Shown here: positions 18,785-27,676 of the stretch, piece by piece
Layout: the number at the start of each line of letters is the position of its first letter
Numbering within the stretch: position 1 is the first letter of the stretch
Source: Crocinitomicaceae bacterium
GTDB lineage: Bacteria; Bacteroidota; Bacteroidia; Flavobacteriales_D; Crocinitomicaceae
DNA: 38,291 nucleotides
NCBI GenBank assembly: GCA_024643555.1
Contig: JAHEMQ010000012.1
Location: forward strand, 1 to 38,291
Direction of reading: 5' to 3'
Made by a program: the position numbers and the translations under genes
Notes under the pieces: generated by a model
What the model saw: only the letters and a program-made list of their open reading frames with translations
Database searches by the model: none
Told to the model about the DNA's origin: nothing

Positions 18785-19044
18785 GCAGCTAGATAGTAAC
18801 TGAAAAACAATAAGTCCACACCAACCGTCACGATACTAGCAATGGCAATCCAACGCATGGGTGCTACAGAAAGCAAGAAGCTCAAGGTTAGCATGGTTGG
18901 GATAAGAATGACGATTAAAGCAAAGGTACTTTGAATAGCTCCCATTCCTACGGTTAAGCCACCTAAGCATCCAACGACTAACAAAATAATGGCAATCCAT
19001 CCAAAGCGATTAAATTCCATTTCATTTACTAATTTATCAAACAT
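18781..19044 (-). CDS. Small three-helix membrane protein, unknown function
   Basis: 87 residues, mostly hydrophobic, with three likely membrane helices (about 14-35, 39-62 and 66-85) and short loops. I do not recognise a family. An alternative ATG at 19020 would remove the first 8 residues (MFDKLVNE) and still keep all helices. It is alone on its strand and its stop overlaps the MBOAT stop through a shared TTAA, so no terminator fits between them. Whether it has any link to the acylation operon is unknown. Confidence 0.65.
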   Translation of the reverse strand: MFDKLVNEMEFNRFGWIAIILLVVGCLGGLTVGMGAIQSTFALIVILIPTMLTLSFLLSVAPMRWIAIASIVTVGVDLLFFSYYLAA

Positions 19045-19163
19045 AACTTTTTATTTTTCTACAAATTTCGGCGGATTAACAGGGGAATTAAATGAGATAA
19101 ATTGCTAAAAAAGCTGATTTTTGTCAATAAAATCAAGCTTCTTGAATTTAGTTGCTCAATTAC

Positions 19164-19195
19164 TTGACAAACGGGGTCTCGATGTCGTATCTTTG
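19164..19195 (+). promoter_or_regulatory. queA: Strong candidate sigma-A promoter of queA
   Basis: TTGAC (19164-19168), 19 bases, then TATCTTTG (19188-19195), an ideal Bacteroidetes promoter. Transcription should begin near 19199-19202, right at the base of the hairpin at 19199-19217. Confidence 0.7.
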
Positions 19196-19198
19196 CGC

Positions 19199-19217
19199 CC
19201 TACTTTATTGAAGTAGG
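19199..19217 (+). promoter_or_regulatory. Hairpin at the predicted 5' end of the queA mRNA
   Basis: CCTACTT (19199-19205) and AAGTAGG (19211-19217) are perfect inverted repeats around a 5-base loop TATTG. The hairpin begins at about the predicted transcription start and ends 14 bases before the queA ATG. It could protect the 5' end or be a DNA operator; it has no T-run, so it is not a terminator. Confidence 0.5.
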
Positions 19218-19231
19218 TAAATACTGAGTTT

Positions 19232-20290
19232 ATGAGCAAAATGAAACTATCGGAGTTCGACTTCGATCTTCCAGAAGAATTAATCGCAAATTATCCAAGT
19301 GAAAATCGTGATGAAGCGCGGTTGATGGTGATTCATCGTGAAACGGGACAAATTGAACATAAATTGTTCAAGGATGTCTTGGATTATTTCTCCGAAGGTG
19401 ACGTTATGATCATGAATAATACACGCGTTTTCCCAGCAAGAATGTATGGAAACAAGGAAAAAACAGGAGCGAAAATCGAAGTGTTCTTGTTGCGTGAACT
19501 AAACCGTGAAAGTTTACTTTGGGACGTACTTGTCGACCCAGCTCGTAAAATCCGTATCGGAAATAAATTATACTTTGGAGAAGACGATTCATTAGTAGCA
19601 GAGGTAATTGACAACACTACTTCACGTGGACGCACCCTTCGTTTTTTGTTTGATGGACCCTACGAAGAATTCAAAGCAAAAATTACGGAATTAGGTGAGA
19701 CACCACTTCCAAAATACATCAAACGCGAAGTTGAACCAGAAGATGAAGAACGTTACCAAACAATCTTTGCGAAAGTTGAAGGCGCGGTTGCTGCACCAAC
19801 GGCAGGACTCCACTTCTCTCGACAACTATTAAAACGTTTGGAACTGAAGGGCATCGATTTCGCAGAAGTAACCTTACATGTTGGACTTGGTACTTTTCGT
19901 TCAGTAGAAGTGGAAGATTTAACCAAACACAAAATGGATTCTGAACAAGTCATCATTCCAGAGCAAGCTGCGGAAATGGTGAACAATGCAAAACGCAAAA
20001 AACAACGCGTTTGTGCTGTTGGAACAACAGCCATGAGAGCCATTGAATCATCGGTTTCTACTGAAGGTTATTTAAAACCTTTTGACGGTTGGACCAATAA
20101 ATTCATTTTCCCTCCGTATGAATTTAGCATTGCGGATAGTTTGATTACCAACTTTCATACACCACTTTCTACCTTGTTGATGATGATTTCTGCATTTGCA
20201 GGACACGAATTAATGATGCAAGCGTACCAAGAAGCAATTAAAGAAAAGTATCGTTTTTACTCTTATGGCGACGCCATGTTGATCTTGTAA
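19232..20290 (+). CDS. queA: S-adenosylmethionine:tRNA ribosyltransferase-isomerase
   Basis: 352 residues, close to the 356 of E. coli QueA. It transfers and rearranges the ribosyl part of S-adenosylmethionine onto 7-aminomethyl-7-deazaguanine at the tRNA wobble position, giving epoxyqueuosine. Strong family blocks: [16 protein letters not shown] at the N-terminus, [31 protein letters not shown] near residue 190, [24 protein letters not shown], and a C-terminal [17 protein letters not shown]. It has its own promoter and ends before a shared bidirectional terminator. No other queuosine gene is in the window. Confidence 0.97.
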   Translation: MSKMKLSEFDFDLPEELIANYPSENRDEARLMVIHRETGQIEHKLFKDVLDYFSEGDVMIMNNTRVFPARMYGNKEKTGAKIEVFLLRELNRESLLWDVLVDPARKIRIGNKLYFGEDDSLVAEVIDNTTSRGRTLRFLFDGPYEEFKAKITELGETPLPKYIKREVEPEDEERYQTIFAKVEGAVAAPTAGLHFSRQLLKRLELKGIDFAEVTLHVGLGTFRSVEVEDLTKHKMDSEQVIIPEQAAEMVNNAKRKKQRVCAVGTTAMRAIESSVSTEGYLKPFDGWTNKFIFPPYEFSIADSLITNFHTPLSTLLMMISAFAGHELMMQAYQEAIKEKYRFYSYGDAMLIL

Positions 20291-20312
20291 AATCGTACGA
20301 AATAGCATAAAC

Positions 20313-20343
20313 AAAAAGAGAAGGCTTTACCTTCTCTTTTTTT
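20313..20343. terminator. Bidirectional intrinsic terminator between queA and tyrS
   Basis: AAAAAGAGAAGG (20313-20324) pairs with CCTTCTCTTTTT (20330-20341) around a CTTTA loop, with a T-run on the plus strand and an A-run giving a T-run on the minus strand. It fits both convergent genes: 22 bases after queA and 18 bases after tyrS. Confidence 0.85.
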
Positions 20344-20361
20344 ATGCGCCTAATTTTCAAT

Positions 20362-21642
20362 TTAATCTGCGATGATCAAAATGTAATTGTTCTTTTTTCC
20401 TTTGCCTAGCAAAACATATTTGTCATTAATCAATTGTGCTGATCCAATGATAAATTGCTCATCCACTTTTTCTTTATTAACAGAAATGGCATTCGCTTTT
20501 AACTCGCGGCGGGCTTCCCCATTCGATGACAAAAATCCAGTTTTAGCAGCCATCGCATCAATAATACTGATTCCTGAACCGAAGTCTGTTCGTGAAATAG
20601 TTGCCTGAGGAACCCCTTCAAAGATGCTAAAGAAATCTTGTTCGGAAAGTGCCTTTAAGTCTTCGGAAGTCGATTTTCCAAACAAGATGTTGCTGGCACT
20701 GATGGCCGTTCGTAAGGACGCTTCGCCGTGAACACGGATGGTGATGTCTTCAGCCAATGCTTTCTGTAAAACGCGCAAATGTGGCGCTTCTGCATGTTCT
20801 TTTTCTAATGCCTCAATTTCGGTTCGCGTTTTCAAGGTGAAAATTCGGATGAAATTTGCGGCATCTTCATCCGCAGCATTTAACCAATATTGGTAAAATT
20901 GGTAAGGCGATGTTTTCGCTGGGTCCAGCCAAACGTTTCCACCTTCTGTCTTACCAAATTTCGTTCCGTCCGCTTTTTTAATCAAGGGAGTCGTTACCGC
21001 ATATGCTTCTCCACCACCTTTGCGGCGAATCAATTCCGTTCCTGTGACAATATTTCCCCATTGATCTGAACCGCCTAATTGAACAATACAGCCTTTGTGT
21101 TGATTCAAGTAATAGAAATCATATCCTTGCACTAATTGGTATGAAAATTCTGTGAAGGACATTCCCGTCTCCAGTCGTGATTTCACCGAATCTTTTGCCA
21201 ACATGTAATTCACGGAAATGTGTTTACCTACGTCGCGAATGAACTCCAAAAAGCTCATGTTGCGAAACCAGTCGATGTTATTGACCATTTCCGCAGCGTT
21301 TTCACCTTCAAAGTCCAAAAACTTTTCCAATTGAGCTTTTACGCAAGCTACATTATGTTGCAGTGTGGAATTATCCAATAGGTTTCGTTCTTGCGATTTT
21401 CCAGAAGGATCACCAACCATTCCAGTTGCCCCTCCGACCAACGCAAAGGGTTTATGTCCTGCTTTTTGAAAGTGAACCAAGGTCATAATTTGCACCAAAC
21501 TTCCAATGTGTAGAGAGTCCGCAGTTGGATCAAATCCAATATACCCAGACGAACTTTTCTTTAAAAGTGCTTCTTCCGTTCCGGGCATGATGTCGTGAAT
21601 CATTCCCCTCCACTGTAGTTCTTCAATAAAATTCGTTGGCAT
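20362..21642 (-). CDS. tyrS: Tyrosyl-tRNA synthetase
   Basis: 426 residues, a class I ligase charging tRNA-Tyr. The HIGH motif appears as HIGS (45-48) within [13 protein letters not shown], the tyrosine-binding region as [13 protein letters not shown] and [11 protein letters not shown], and the KMSKS loop as KFGKT (228-232) followed by [10 protein letters not shown]-terminal S4-like RNA-binding domain covers about 355-426 ([22 protein letters not shown]). Length matches bacterial TyrS. It is the last gene of a long minus-strand run: its ATG is one base after the gldA stop, and the terminator at 20313-20343 follows. Confidence 0.97.
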   Translation of the reverse strand: MPTNFIEELQWRGMIHDIMPGTEEALLKKSSSGYIGFDPTADSLHIGSLVQIMTLVHFQKAGHKPFALVGGATGMVGDPSGKSQERNLLDNSTLQHNVACVKAQLEKFLDFEGENAAEMVNNIDWFRNMSFLEFIRDVGKHISVNYMLAKDSVKSRLETGMSFTEFSYQLVQGYDFYYLNQHKGCIVQLGGSDQWGNIVTGTELIRRKGGGEAYAVTTPLIKKADGTKFGKTEGGNVWLDPAKTSPYQFYQYWLNAADEDAANFIRIFTLKTRTEIEALEKEHAEAPHLRVLQKALAEDITIRVHGEASLRTAISASNILFGKSTSEDLKALSEQDFFSIFEGVPQATISRTDFGSGISIIDAMAAKTGFLSSNGEARRELKANAISVNKEKVDEQFIIGSAQLINDKYVLLGKGKKNNYILIIAD

Positions 21643-21643
21643 C

Positions 21644-22543
21644 TTATTTCGTTAATTCTTTAAATACTTCTTCTAATGATTTTTGCTCAATGTTCAAGGT
21701 AAGGATCAACCAATTTTGTTGTTGAGCGTATTGAGCAACTGATTTACGTAAATCTTCGCTTACGAGAGATTCAATCAACCATCCTTTGTCTAGGGACTCA
21801 ACTTTGCTCACGTTTGGAATTTTACTCAATTGAGCTTTAGACACAGCTGAATCAAATTCCACATAAACTGTTTGATGTTCCAATTCTTGCTGCAATGCTT
21901 TGGCTTTATCGTCCGCTACGATTTGACCTTTGGACAAGATAATGACACGGTCGCAAATGGCCTCCACTTCTTGCATGATGTGCGTCGAAAGTAAGACTGT
22001 CTTTTGTTTTCCGATTTGACGAATCAATTCACGGATTTCAACCAATTGATTGGGGTCAAGTCCAGTAGTTGGTTCATCGAGGATTAACACTTCTGGGTCG
22101 TGAATGATGGCTTGTGCTAAGCCAACACGTTGACGGTATCCTTTTGACAGGGCTCCAATTTTTTTATTCTGCTCAACGTCTAGTCCAACGGCATTCACCA
22201 TTTCTGCAACGCGAGATTTCAAATTTTTCACCTTGTAAATTCTACCAACAAACTCCAAGTATTCTCGCACATACATGTCCACATACAAGGGGTTGTTTTC
22301 TGGCAAATACCCAATCATTTGACGTGTTTTCAGCTCGTCCACATCGACTTTTATTCCGCCAATGTAAACCTCGCCAGAACTGGCAGGTATGTAACCTGTC
22401 ATGATTTTCATGGTGGTAGATTTTCCGGCACCATTTGGACCTAAAAAAGCTACGATTTCACCTTTGTTCACAGAGAAACTTACATCCCGCACTGCGGCTT
22501 GTTCTCCGTAATATTTAAAGAGGTTTTTTACTTCTATTGACAT
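21644..22543 (-). CDS. gldA: Gliding motility ABC transporter ATP-binding subunit GldA
   Basis: 299 residues. The ATPase has Walker A GPNGAGKS (35-42), signature LSKGY (132-136), Walker B VLILDE (152-157) and the switch His in [17 protein letters not shown]. The stretches [40 protein letters not shown] and [15 protein letters not shown] are close to what I recall of GldA from Flavobacterium, where it works with GldF and GldG in a transporter tied to gliding or T9SS function. A C-terminal region (220-299) is also typical. gldF/gldG are not in the window. It sits between an O-antigen-ligase-like gene (22 bases upstream) and tyrS (1 base downstream). Confidence 0.9.
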   Translation of the reverse strand: MSIEVKNLFKYYGEQAAVRDVSFSVNKGEIVAFLGPNGAGKSTTMKIMTGYIPASSGEVYIGGIKVDVDELKTRQMIGYLPENNPLYVDMYVREYLEFVGRIYKVKNLKSRVAEMVNAVGLDVEQNKKIGALSKGYRQRVGLAQAIIHDPEVLILDEPTTGLDPNQLVEIRELIRQIGKQKTVLLSTHIMQEVEAICDRVIILSKGQIVADDKAKALQQELEHQTVYVEFDSAVSKAQLSKIPNVSKVESLDKGWLIESLVSEDLRKSVAQYAQQQNWLILTLNIEQKSLEEVFKELTK

Positions 22544-22565
22544 CGCAAAGCGAAGTTAATAAAAA

Positions 22566-24023
22566 TCAAGGACGTATCTGCTTTGTTGAGATTTTCCTTG
22601 AGAATACAGCGTAGAAAAACGCGAATAAGGTGATGCCCATTTGTGACTCTAAGGTATCTTCAAAAAGAAAGGTAACCAAAGCAATGATTCCGAATAACAT
22701 GCCGACTGCTTGTTGCCATTTGATTTGTTGAATGATAAATTTGAGCTGGAAATAGACGAAGAAGAGAAATCCGAAGATGCCGAACGTTAAATAATACGTC
22801 AAATACGAATTGTGCGCACGCAGCCTACGTTCTTTCGTGAGTGGTGAGTGACGTTTGTCGTACATCGCTTGCATTGCATCATCTACATCCCCTGTTCCCA
22901 CTCCCATCAACCAATGTTGCTCGATGATCGCCCAAGCATTTTTCCAATATTCCAACCGTTCCAAAATGGAATGTCCGGAAGGATTCTGTGCATGGTGCAG
23001 TTGGTAACGAATGTCTAATAATCGCGCCTGAATTCCACCAAAAGTTTGATGAACATCTGCAAATCCAGTTTCAATGAACTGAATGTCTTCGTTTGTTAAT
23101 GATAGAACCCCACGCTTATTTGCACAAAGTCCTTTAGAAGACAAATACCTTTCCAAGGTGGCTTTCAGCGGTTGATTTCTTTTGTCCAAACTATCGTAAT
23201 TCAAATCGGAGCGCTTGTTCCATGCTGCTTCCATTTGGTCGTATTGTTCGACACAAGGTGTTGGATATTGCACTGGGAAAGAAAGGTAATAGCATAAAGC
23301 TATGATTCCGCCAAGAGCAATAAAGGAACTCAATGCCAACAGCCCAAATAAGCGTTTCATGTACAACAGGAAGGTCATTAGGGCGAGGAGTACAATTGCC
23401 ACAGAAATAATGCCTGATAAGACTTGACTATAAAACGTGTATACTAAGAAAAAACCGGCAGTGATGACATACCAAGCTCGGTGTTTTGTTTGATGGTAAA
23501 TCCGCTCCACACAAAAGGCCAATCCGATACCGATTAAAATCCCGTAACGAATGTGCGAGCCGAATAAAGACATGTCGCGGATGTCAATTAAGTTCAGCTT
23601 TTCAGCAAAAAAATGATACGCAATAAGGTTCGCAACAGCAGTAATCACCAAGGTCAATAAAAAATACCGGATGAGTCGCTGCCAACGTTTCGGTCCTAAC
23701 ATGGGTTGCGCGCCAACAATAATCGGAATGAGCAATAAAGACGTTTTCTTACGCACATCATCCAAGCCATAATCCATGTTGGAAGTCCAGAGGAATCCCA
23801 GGAGATGGAGAGCATAGAAGGCCAAAATAAATAGAATGAATTTGTTTGTTTTGATTCGCTCCCAATAAGTGTAGAAGTCCCCTTCTAGCAATAAATTGAG
23901 AACACCCAGCAGCAAGCCCATGGACATTAAAAACTTACTGCAAACAACTCCTACAATAAAGAGTGACAGGACAAAAAAATGAAGTCCTTGGTGAATGCGC
24001 GGGCCGAAATAGCGTTTCAACAT
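22566..24023 (-). CDS. O-antigen ligase / Wzy-like membrane polymerase
   Basis: 485 residues with about ten to twelve hydrophobic segments and a long outward loop (about 255-380), the plan of the O-antigen ligase superfamily (Wzy_C, PF04932). The diagnostic region is near residues 370-430: WLMGVGTGDVDDAM, then RLRAHNSYLTYYLTFGIFGFL, with the conserved Arg and His-Asn. These proteins join or polymerise lipid-linked glycans at the periplasmic face of the inner membrane. Whether this one is a ligase or a polymerase cannot be told. It is 13 bases downstream of the S41 protease and 22 upstream of gldA, all one strand. Confidence 0.88.
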   Translation of the reverse strand: MLKRYFGPRIHQGLHFFVLSLFIVGVVCSKFLMSMGLLLGVLNLLLEGDFYTYWERIKTNKFILFILAFYALHLLGFLWTSNMDYGLDDVRKKTSLLLIPIIVGAQPMLGPKRWQRLIRYFLLTLVITAVANLIAYHFFAEKLNLIDIRDMSLFGSHIRYGILIGIGLAFCVERIYHQTKHRAWYVITAGFFLVYTFYSQVLSGIISVAIVLLALMTFLLYMKRLFGLLALSSFIALGGIIALCYYLSFPVQYPTPCVEQYDQMEAAWNKRSDLNYDSLDKRNQPLKATLERYLSSKGLCANKRGVLSLTNEDIQFIETGFADVHQTFGGIQARLLDIRYQLHHAQNPSGHSILERLEYWKNAWAIIEQHWLMGVGTGDVDDAMQAMYDKRHSPLTKERRLRAHNSYLTYYLTFGIFGFLFFVYFQLKFIIQQIKWQQAVGMLFGIIALVTFLFEDTLESQMGITLFAFFYAVFSRKISTKQIRP

Positions 24024-24036
24024 AGTCGAGTAACGC

Positions 24037-25677
24037 TTATTTTTTCAAAATAGTGTTCAATTGCGTTGAATTTGTCAATACTTCAATGGCTTTTTGCACC
24101 ATGATGTCATTTTTCAAAGACGCAACCGTTCTTCCCTTTTGAAAATAATACCTTGAAATGATTTCATTTTCCAACAACTCGGAAATTTCTGCTTTGAATT
24201 TTACTAAATCGCGCTCTTTGGAGGGGGTCACCTTCGCAATCATGTCCTCGTAGTCTGATTTGATTTCCTCAAAATATCCTTCTTTTTCAGCCGTTTCCTT
24301 CATTTTTTTCAAGGACTCTTCCGAAGCGGTGGTGTAGTTGAATTCTTGAGCTAAGGCATATTTTTGAAATGCTTGGTATTCACCCTCACTTAGTTTGAAT
24401 TCTTCTGCTTTCGCGATTGTTGGATGACTTAACACATAATCCGTGGCGTAATTAAAGATGCAATTACTCGTCATTAAAACCGCTGTTAGTCGACTATAAT
24501 CTGGAATTTCAATTTTCACATCGGGTTCGATTCCTCGTCCATCAATCACATTTCGTCCATTTTTCGTTTGGAACGTTTTCAATAAGGAATCCGGAATTTC
24601 TTTGGCTTTCGCATTGCTTTCTTTATCATAGTATTCCAATCGCTGTACACAACGTCCGGAAGGTGTGTAATATTTCGCAATCGTGATTTTGATTTTAGAA
24701 CCATACTTCAAATCATAGGTGCGTTGTACCAATCCTTTTCCGAAACTCGTTTCACCAATAATCACAGCACGATCTAAATCCTGCAATGCACCCGAAACAA
24801 TCTCACTTGCGGACGCTGATCCCCCATCGATGAGCACTGCCAAAGGCATGTCTTGAACAAAGGGTTCCTCCAACGTGGTGTACACACGATTTTCTTCTTT
24901 TACCCTCCCTTTCGTGGTCACCACTACTTGGTTTTTCGGAACAAAGAAGTTCACAATTTTCACCGCTTCGATGAGCAATCCACCACCATTTCCGCGCAGG
25001 TCAAGTACCAATTGTTTGGCGCCATCCGCTTGAAGTTTCTGAATGGCATTTTTGACATCTGCTGATGCTGTTTGTGTAAAACTGTTCAATTTTACATAGC
25101 CTACTTCACCTTTTAGCATTCCGAAATACGGTACATCTGGGATTTTAATTTCATCGCGTGCGATGGTAATTTTCTTTTTCCCTTCGCCTTTGCGTTCAAT
25201 TTCCACTTCAATGCTGGTCCCTTTGGGGCCTTTCAAAGCGTCTGACACCTCATCGGTGGATTTTTTCGCCATGTTTTTCCCATCGATACTTAAAATTTTA
25301 TCTCCTGCTTTGATGCCACTTTTTGCCGCCGGACAATCCTCATAAGGTTCTGCGATAAACGTGTAATCGCCCATTTTTCGAATCAAGGCTCCAATCCCAC
25401 CATATTGACCAGTGGTCAAAAGTCGGTAATCTTCAATGTTCGATTCATGGTAATAAACCGTATACGGATCTAATTCCTTCAACATGGCATCAATGGCTGT
25501 TTTAGCCAACTTTCCATCTTTTGGTTCATCGACAAAATACAAGTCTAAGTGCTCATAAATTTGATCCATGATCTCTAAGTTCTTGAGCGTCTCAAATCCG
25601 TTAGATTGACTATAAACGGGTGAAAATCCCAAACAAAATGCAGCAATGAGTAGGAAGTGGTGAATGCTATTCTTCAT
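24037..25677 (-). CDS. S41-family C-terminal processing protease with PDZ domain
   Basis: 546 residues with a signal peptide (MKNSIHHFLLIAAFCLGFSPVYSQ). A helical N-terminal part is followed by a PDZ domain (about 90-165, with GIKAGDKILSIDGK) and the S41 catalytic domain: GYVKLNSF, LVLDLRGNGGGLLIEAV, GGSASASEIVSGALQD with catalytic Ser289, and GETSFGKGLVQ with Lys314. The Ser to Lys distance of 25 is as expected. A C-terminal helical domain follows (about 400-546). It should cut periplasmic proteins near their C-termini. Its start overlaps the end of rnpA by 11 bases, a neighbourhood I recall from other Flavobacteria. Confidence 0.93.
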   Translation of the reverse strand: MKNSIHHFLLIAAFCLGFSPVYSQSNGFETLKNLEIMDQIYEHLDLYFVDEPKDGKLAKTAIDAMLKELDPYTVYYHESNIEDYRLLTTGQYGGIGALIRKMGDYTFIAEPYEDCPAAKSGIKAGDKILSIDGKNMAKKSTDEVSDALKGPKGTSIEVEIERKGEGKKKITIARDEIKIPDVPYFGMLKGEVGYVKLNSFTQTASADVKNAIQKLQADGAKQLVLDLRGNGGGLLIEAVKIVNFFVPKNQVVVTTKGRVKEENRVYTTLEEPFVQDMPLAVLIDGGSASASEIVSGALQDLDRAVIIGETSFGKGLVQRTYDLKYGSKIKITIAKYYTPSGRCVQRLEYYDKESNAKAKEIPDSLLKTFQTKNGRNVIDGRGIEPDVKIEIPDYSRLTAVLMTSNCIFNYATDYVLSHPTIAKAEEFKLSEGEYQAFQKYALAQEFNYTTASEESLKKMKETAEKEGYFEEIKSDYEDMIAKVTPSKERDLVKFKAEISELLENEIISRYYFQKGRTVASLKNDIMVQKAIEVLTNSTQLNTILKK

Positions 25678-26062
25678 GTGTTAGTTCTATGATTAATTTA
25701 TCTAGTGCTTTGATCAATTTTTGTTCCAATTCAGCATAAGACATGCGTTCATTGAATTGATAAATAAGTGCAAAATTGATTTTTTTATGGCAATCTGTCA
25801 AGTGTTTTTCTAAAGGAGCTTTGTTCAACCGTAGGATTTCACGCAGGCAGCGTTTGACGTAATTTCGGTCATGGGCATGTTTCATTCGTTTCTTAGGCAC
25901 AGAAAATAACACTTGAAACGTATGTTCCATCTCGTCATGCGTTTCTTGATACATCAAGGTGAGTGGATAGGCTTTTAGTCTTTGTCCTTCGGCAAACAAT
26001 CGGTCGATGCGTTTTATACTACAAAGTTTATACGCTTTACCAAGGGCAAATTCTTTGTTCAT
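25667..26062 (-). CDS. rnpA: Ribonuclease P protein component
   Basis: 131 residues from ATG at 26062 (MNKEFALGKAYKL); an in-frame TTG at 26071 directly after the upstream stop would add three residues and cannot be excluded. RnpA assists the RNase P RNA in removing 5' leaders from tRNA precursors. Signature: KLCSIKRIDRLF, then VLFSVPKKRMKHAHDRNYVKRCLREILR, the RNxxKRxxRE motif that binds the RNA. It lacks the rpmH neighbour common in other phyla; instead it overlaps the S41 protease gene by 11 bases and follows a small unknown gene. Confidence 0.95.
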   Translation of the reverse strand: MNKEFALGKAYKLCSIKRIDRLFAEGQRLKAYPLTLMYQETHDEMEHTFQVLFSVPKKRMKHAHDRNYVKRCLREILRLNKAPLEKHLTDCHKKINFALIYQFNERMSYAELEQKLIKALDKLIIELTHEE

Positions 26063-26071
26063 GTTCTTCAA

Positions 26072-26350
26072 TTAGTGTTCGCTAGGAGATTCTGAATCAA
26101 ACAACTCAACGATCTCATAGCGGAAGTCCGTCAGTTTTTTCAAACTTCCGGCATCCTCATAGCCTCCGGTAAAATCCATCAAAAAACTGGCATATAGTGA
26201 TTTCATGGTACTTAAACGTGGGTGTACTTCCATTTTTTTGTAAACGCTTCCAGATAAAAATCCCGGTTTCTCGCCAAGCACTAACTTGGTAAGTGAATGA
26301 ATGATTTCATTTGAAAGTTCTATCAATTCTTTTTCATCAAAGTGTGCCAT
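26072..26350 (-). CDS. Small cytoplasmic protein of unknown function
   Basis: 92 residues, no signal peptide or membrane segment, acidic at the ends, probably alpha-helical. I do not recognise it. It shares one base between its ATG and the stop of the upstream membrane protein (TAATG), and its own stop is followed at once by rnpA, so it is inside the operon. The tight packing on both sides argues that it is a real gene. No function is proposed. Confidence 0.75.
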   Translation of the reverse strand: MAHFDEKELIELSNEIIHSLTKLVLGEKPGFLSGSVYKKMEVHPRLSTMKSLYASFLMDFTGGYEDAGSLKKLTDFRYEIVELFDSESPSEH

Positions 26351-27024
26351 TATTCCGATAGTTTATTGTCATCAATTTCTTCAAAATCATCATATGAATC
26401 ATCCGCCGTTTCTTTTTTTGTGCCCATTCCTGCTCGGATGTTCACCATTGGCTTTCCGGAAACAATGTAGTTCAGGGCATTGAGCATTTTCACAAACAAG
26501 CCTAGTAGGAAGAAGAAACCAATGATTTTAAAAATGAAGCCAATGAGAACTGTATTTTCGATGTCTAAAATACTTCGTTGAAACCAGCGGGAAATCCCAT
26601 TTTCAGCATAGTTCGGAAAGTAGACAAATCCGACAAATGCTAAGGCAGAAAGAACCAATAACCCAATCTCCCAGTTTCGATTGAAAGGAACCTCGTTCAT
26701 TCCTTGTGTAAAATTCGTCATGAGTTGTATGCGTTGCTCCTTTTGCTGCAATTTCCCTAAAAAGTAGACTATCAAAATAATGAAGCTTGGCGCAAGACTC
26801 ACGTAGTTGACTTGAAATACAGGCTCATCCATTTGTTCCAAACAAAAAAGGAAGGTAACATTGACCAAGAACAAATATTTTACTGTTTTGAGTAAATAGA
26901 TTTCTCCGAGAGTGCGATTGCGTGCACCGATCAGCATTTTCAAACCGAGTTCGATAAAAAACCACAGGAATCCGTAGATAGCAAAGAGTACTCCGAGTCG
27001 AAAAATATGGTTGATGAGTTCCAA
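26350..27024 (-). CDS. Multi-pass membrane protein of unknown function
   Basis: 224 residues, four or five membrane helices (about 8-29, 46-63, 73-90, 120-137 and 158-180), then a cytoplasmic tail rich in Asp and Glu (KKETADDSYDDFEEIDDNKLSE). The only upstream-most start is TTG at 27024; an in-frame stop lies further upstream and the next ATG would remove the first helix. I recognise it only as a conserved-looking Bacteroidota type without a known role. It is translationally coupled to the small gene at 26072-26350. Confidence 0.75.
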   Translation of the reverse strand: MELINHIFRLGVLFAIYGFLWFFIELGLKMLIGARNRTLGEIYLLKTVKYLFLVNVTFLFCLEQMDEPVFQVNYVSLAPSFIILIVYFLGKLQQKEQRIQLMTNFTQGMNEVPFNRNWEIGLLVLSALAFVGFVYFPNYAENGISRWFQRSILDIENTVLIGFIFKIIGFFFLLGLFVKMLNALNYIVSGKPMVNIRAGMGTKKETADDSYDDFEEIDDNKLSE

Positions 27025-27100
27025 AATTCTTGTTTTACACGAAGGTAGGAAATAGTTTCAAGTCCGAAGCTAATTGATAAAGGTGTTTCGTTTTTTTGTA

Positions 27101-27676
27101 TTAGTTCAAACACTTGCAAGGTGGATCGAGCAAGATTTTTACGTTGGGAAGTTTACGTTTTAGGCCCTCCGCAAAATTGGTTCCATACATGACTCCTTCA
27201 ATATTGAGTGTCCGCAATTCCTTTAACTGAAAGATCCCTGTTCCAAACTCAGCAATGAGGTTGTCATACAAATCGATGCTTTCCAAATGACTGCAATTTT
27301 CAATTTGGTTTGGAATTGATTCAATGCGGTTACGGGAAGCATTTAATTTCTTCAAGTTAGGAAGTTGACAAATAACCAACGGCAAGAAGGTAAATTTGTT
27401 TTTTTCAATATTTAACTCTTGGAGTTGAGTAAGGTTCTTGAGTTCGTCTGGCAGGTTCGACAACTGGTTTTTTTCCAAGTTTAAATAGGTGAGATTCGTG
27501 AATTTCCAAAGTTCGTTCGGAAGTGAATCTAGTTTCATTTTTTCAAAGGAAAGGGCACGAATGGAGTCCGGATTCAACCCAGAAACTTCGCTCCAAAGGT
27601 ACACACGTCCATGATTTAGCTGTGCCTTTCCAAGGAAACTAAGCAGAATGAAAAAAAGCACGAATAGCTGCCTCAT
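27101..27676 (-). CDS. Exported leucine-rich repeat protein
   Basis: 191 residues: signal peptide (MRQLFVLFFILLSFLGKAQ), then about five leucine-rich repeats of 23 residues from residue 40 to 170. The repeat pattern is LTYLNLEKNQLSNLPDEL, LQELNIEKNKFTFLPLVI, LKKLNASRNRIESIPNQI, LESIDLYDNLIAEFGTGI, LRTLNIEG, closest to the SDS22/Ras-suppressor-like bacterial class. It ends DPPCKCLN with two cysteines and has no T9SS domain. Its first 38 bases overlap the end of ribF in another frame. Periplasmic or outer-membrane location and a binding role are inferred. Confidence 0.86.
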   Translation of the reverse strand: MRQLFVLFFILLSFLGKAQLNHGRVYLWSEVSGLNPDSIRALSFEKMKLDSLPNELWKFTNLTYLNLEKNQLSNLPDELKNLTQLQELNIEKNKFTFLPLVICQLPNLKKLNASRNRIESIPNQIENCSHLESIDLYDNLIAEFGTGIFQLKELRTLNIEGVMYGTNFAEGLKRKLPNVKILLDPPCKCLN

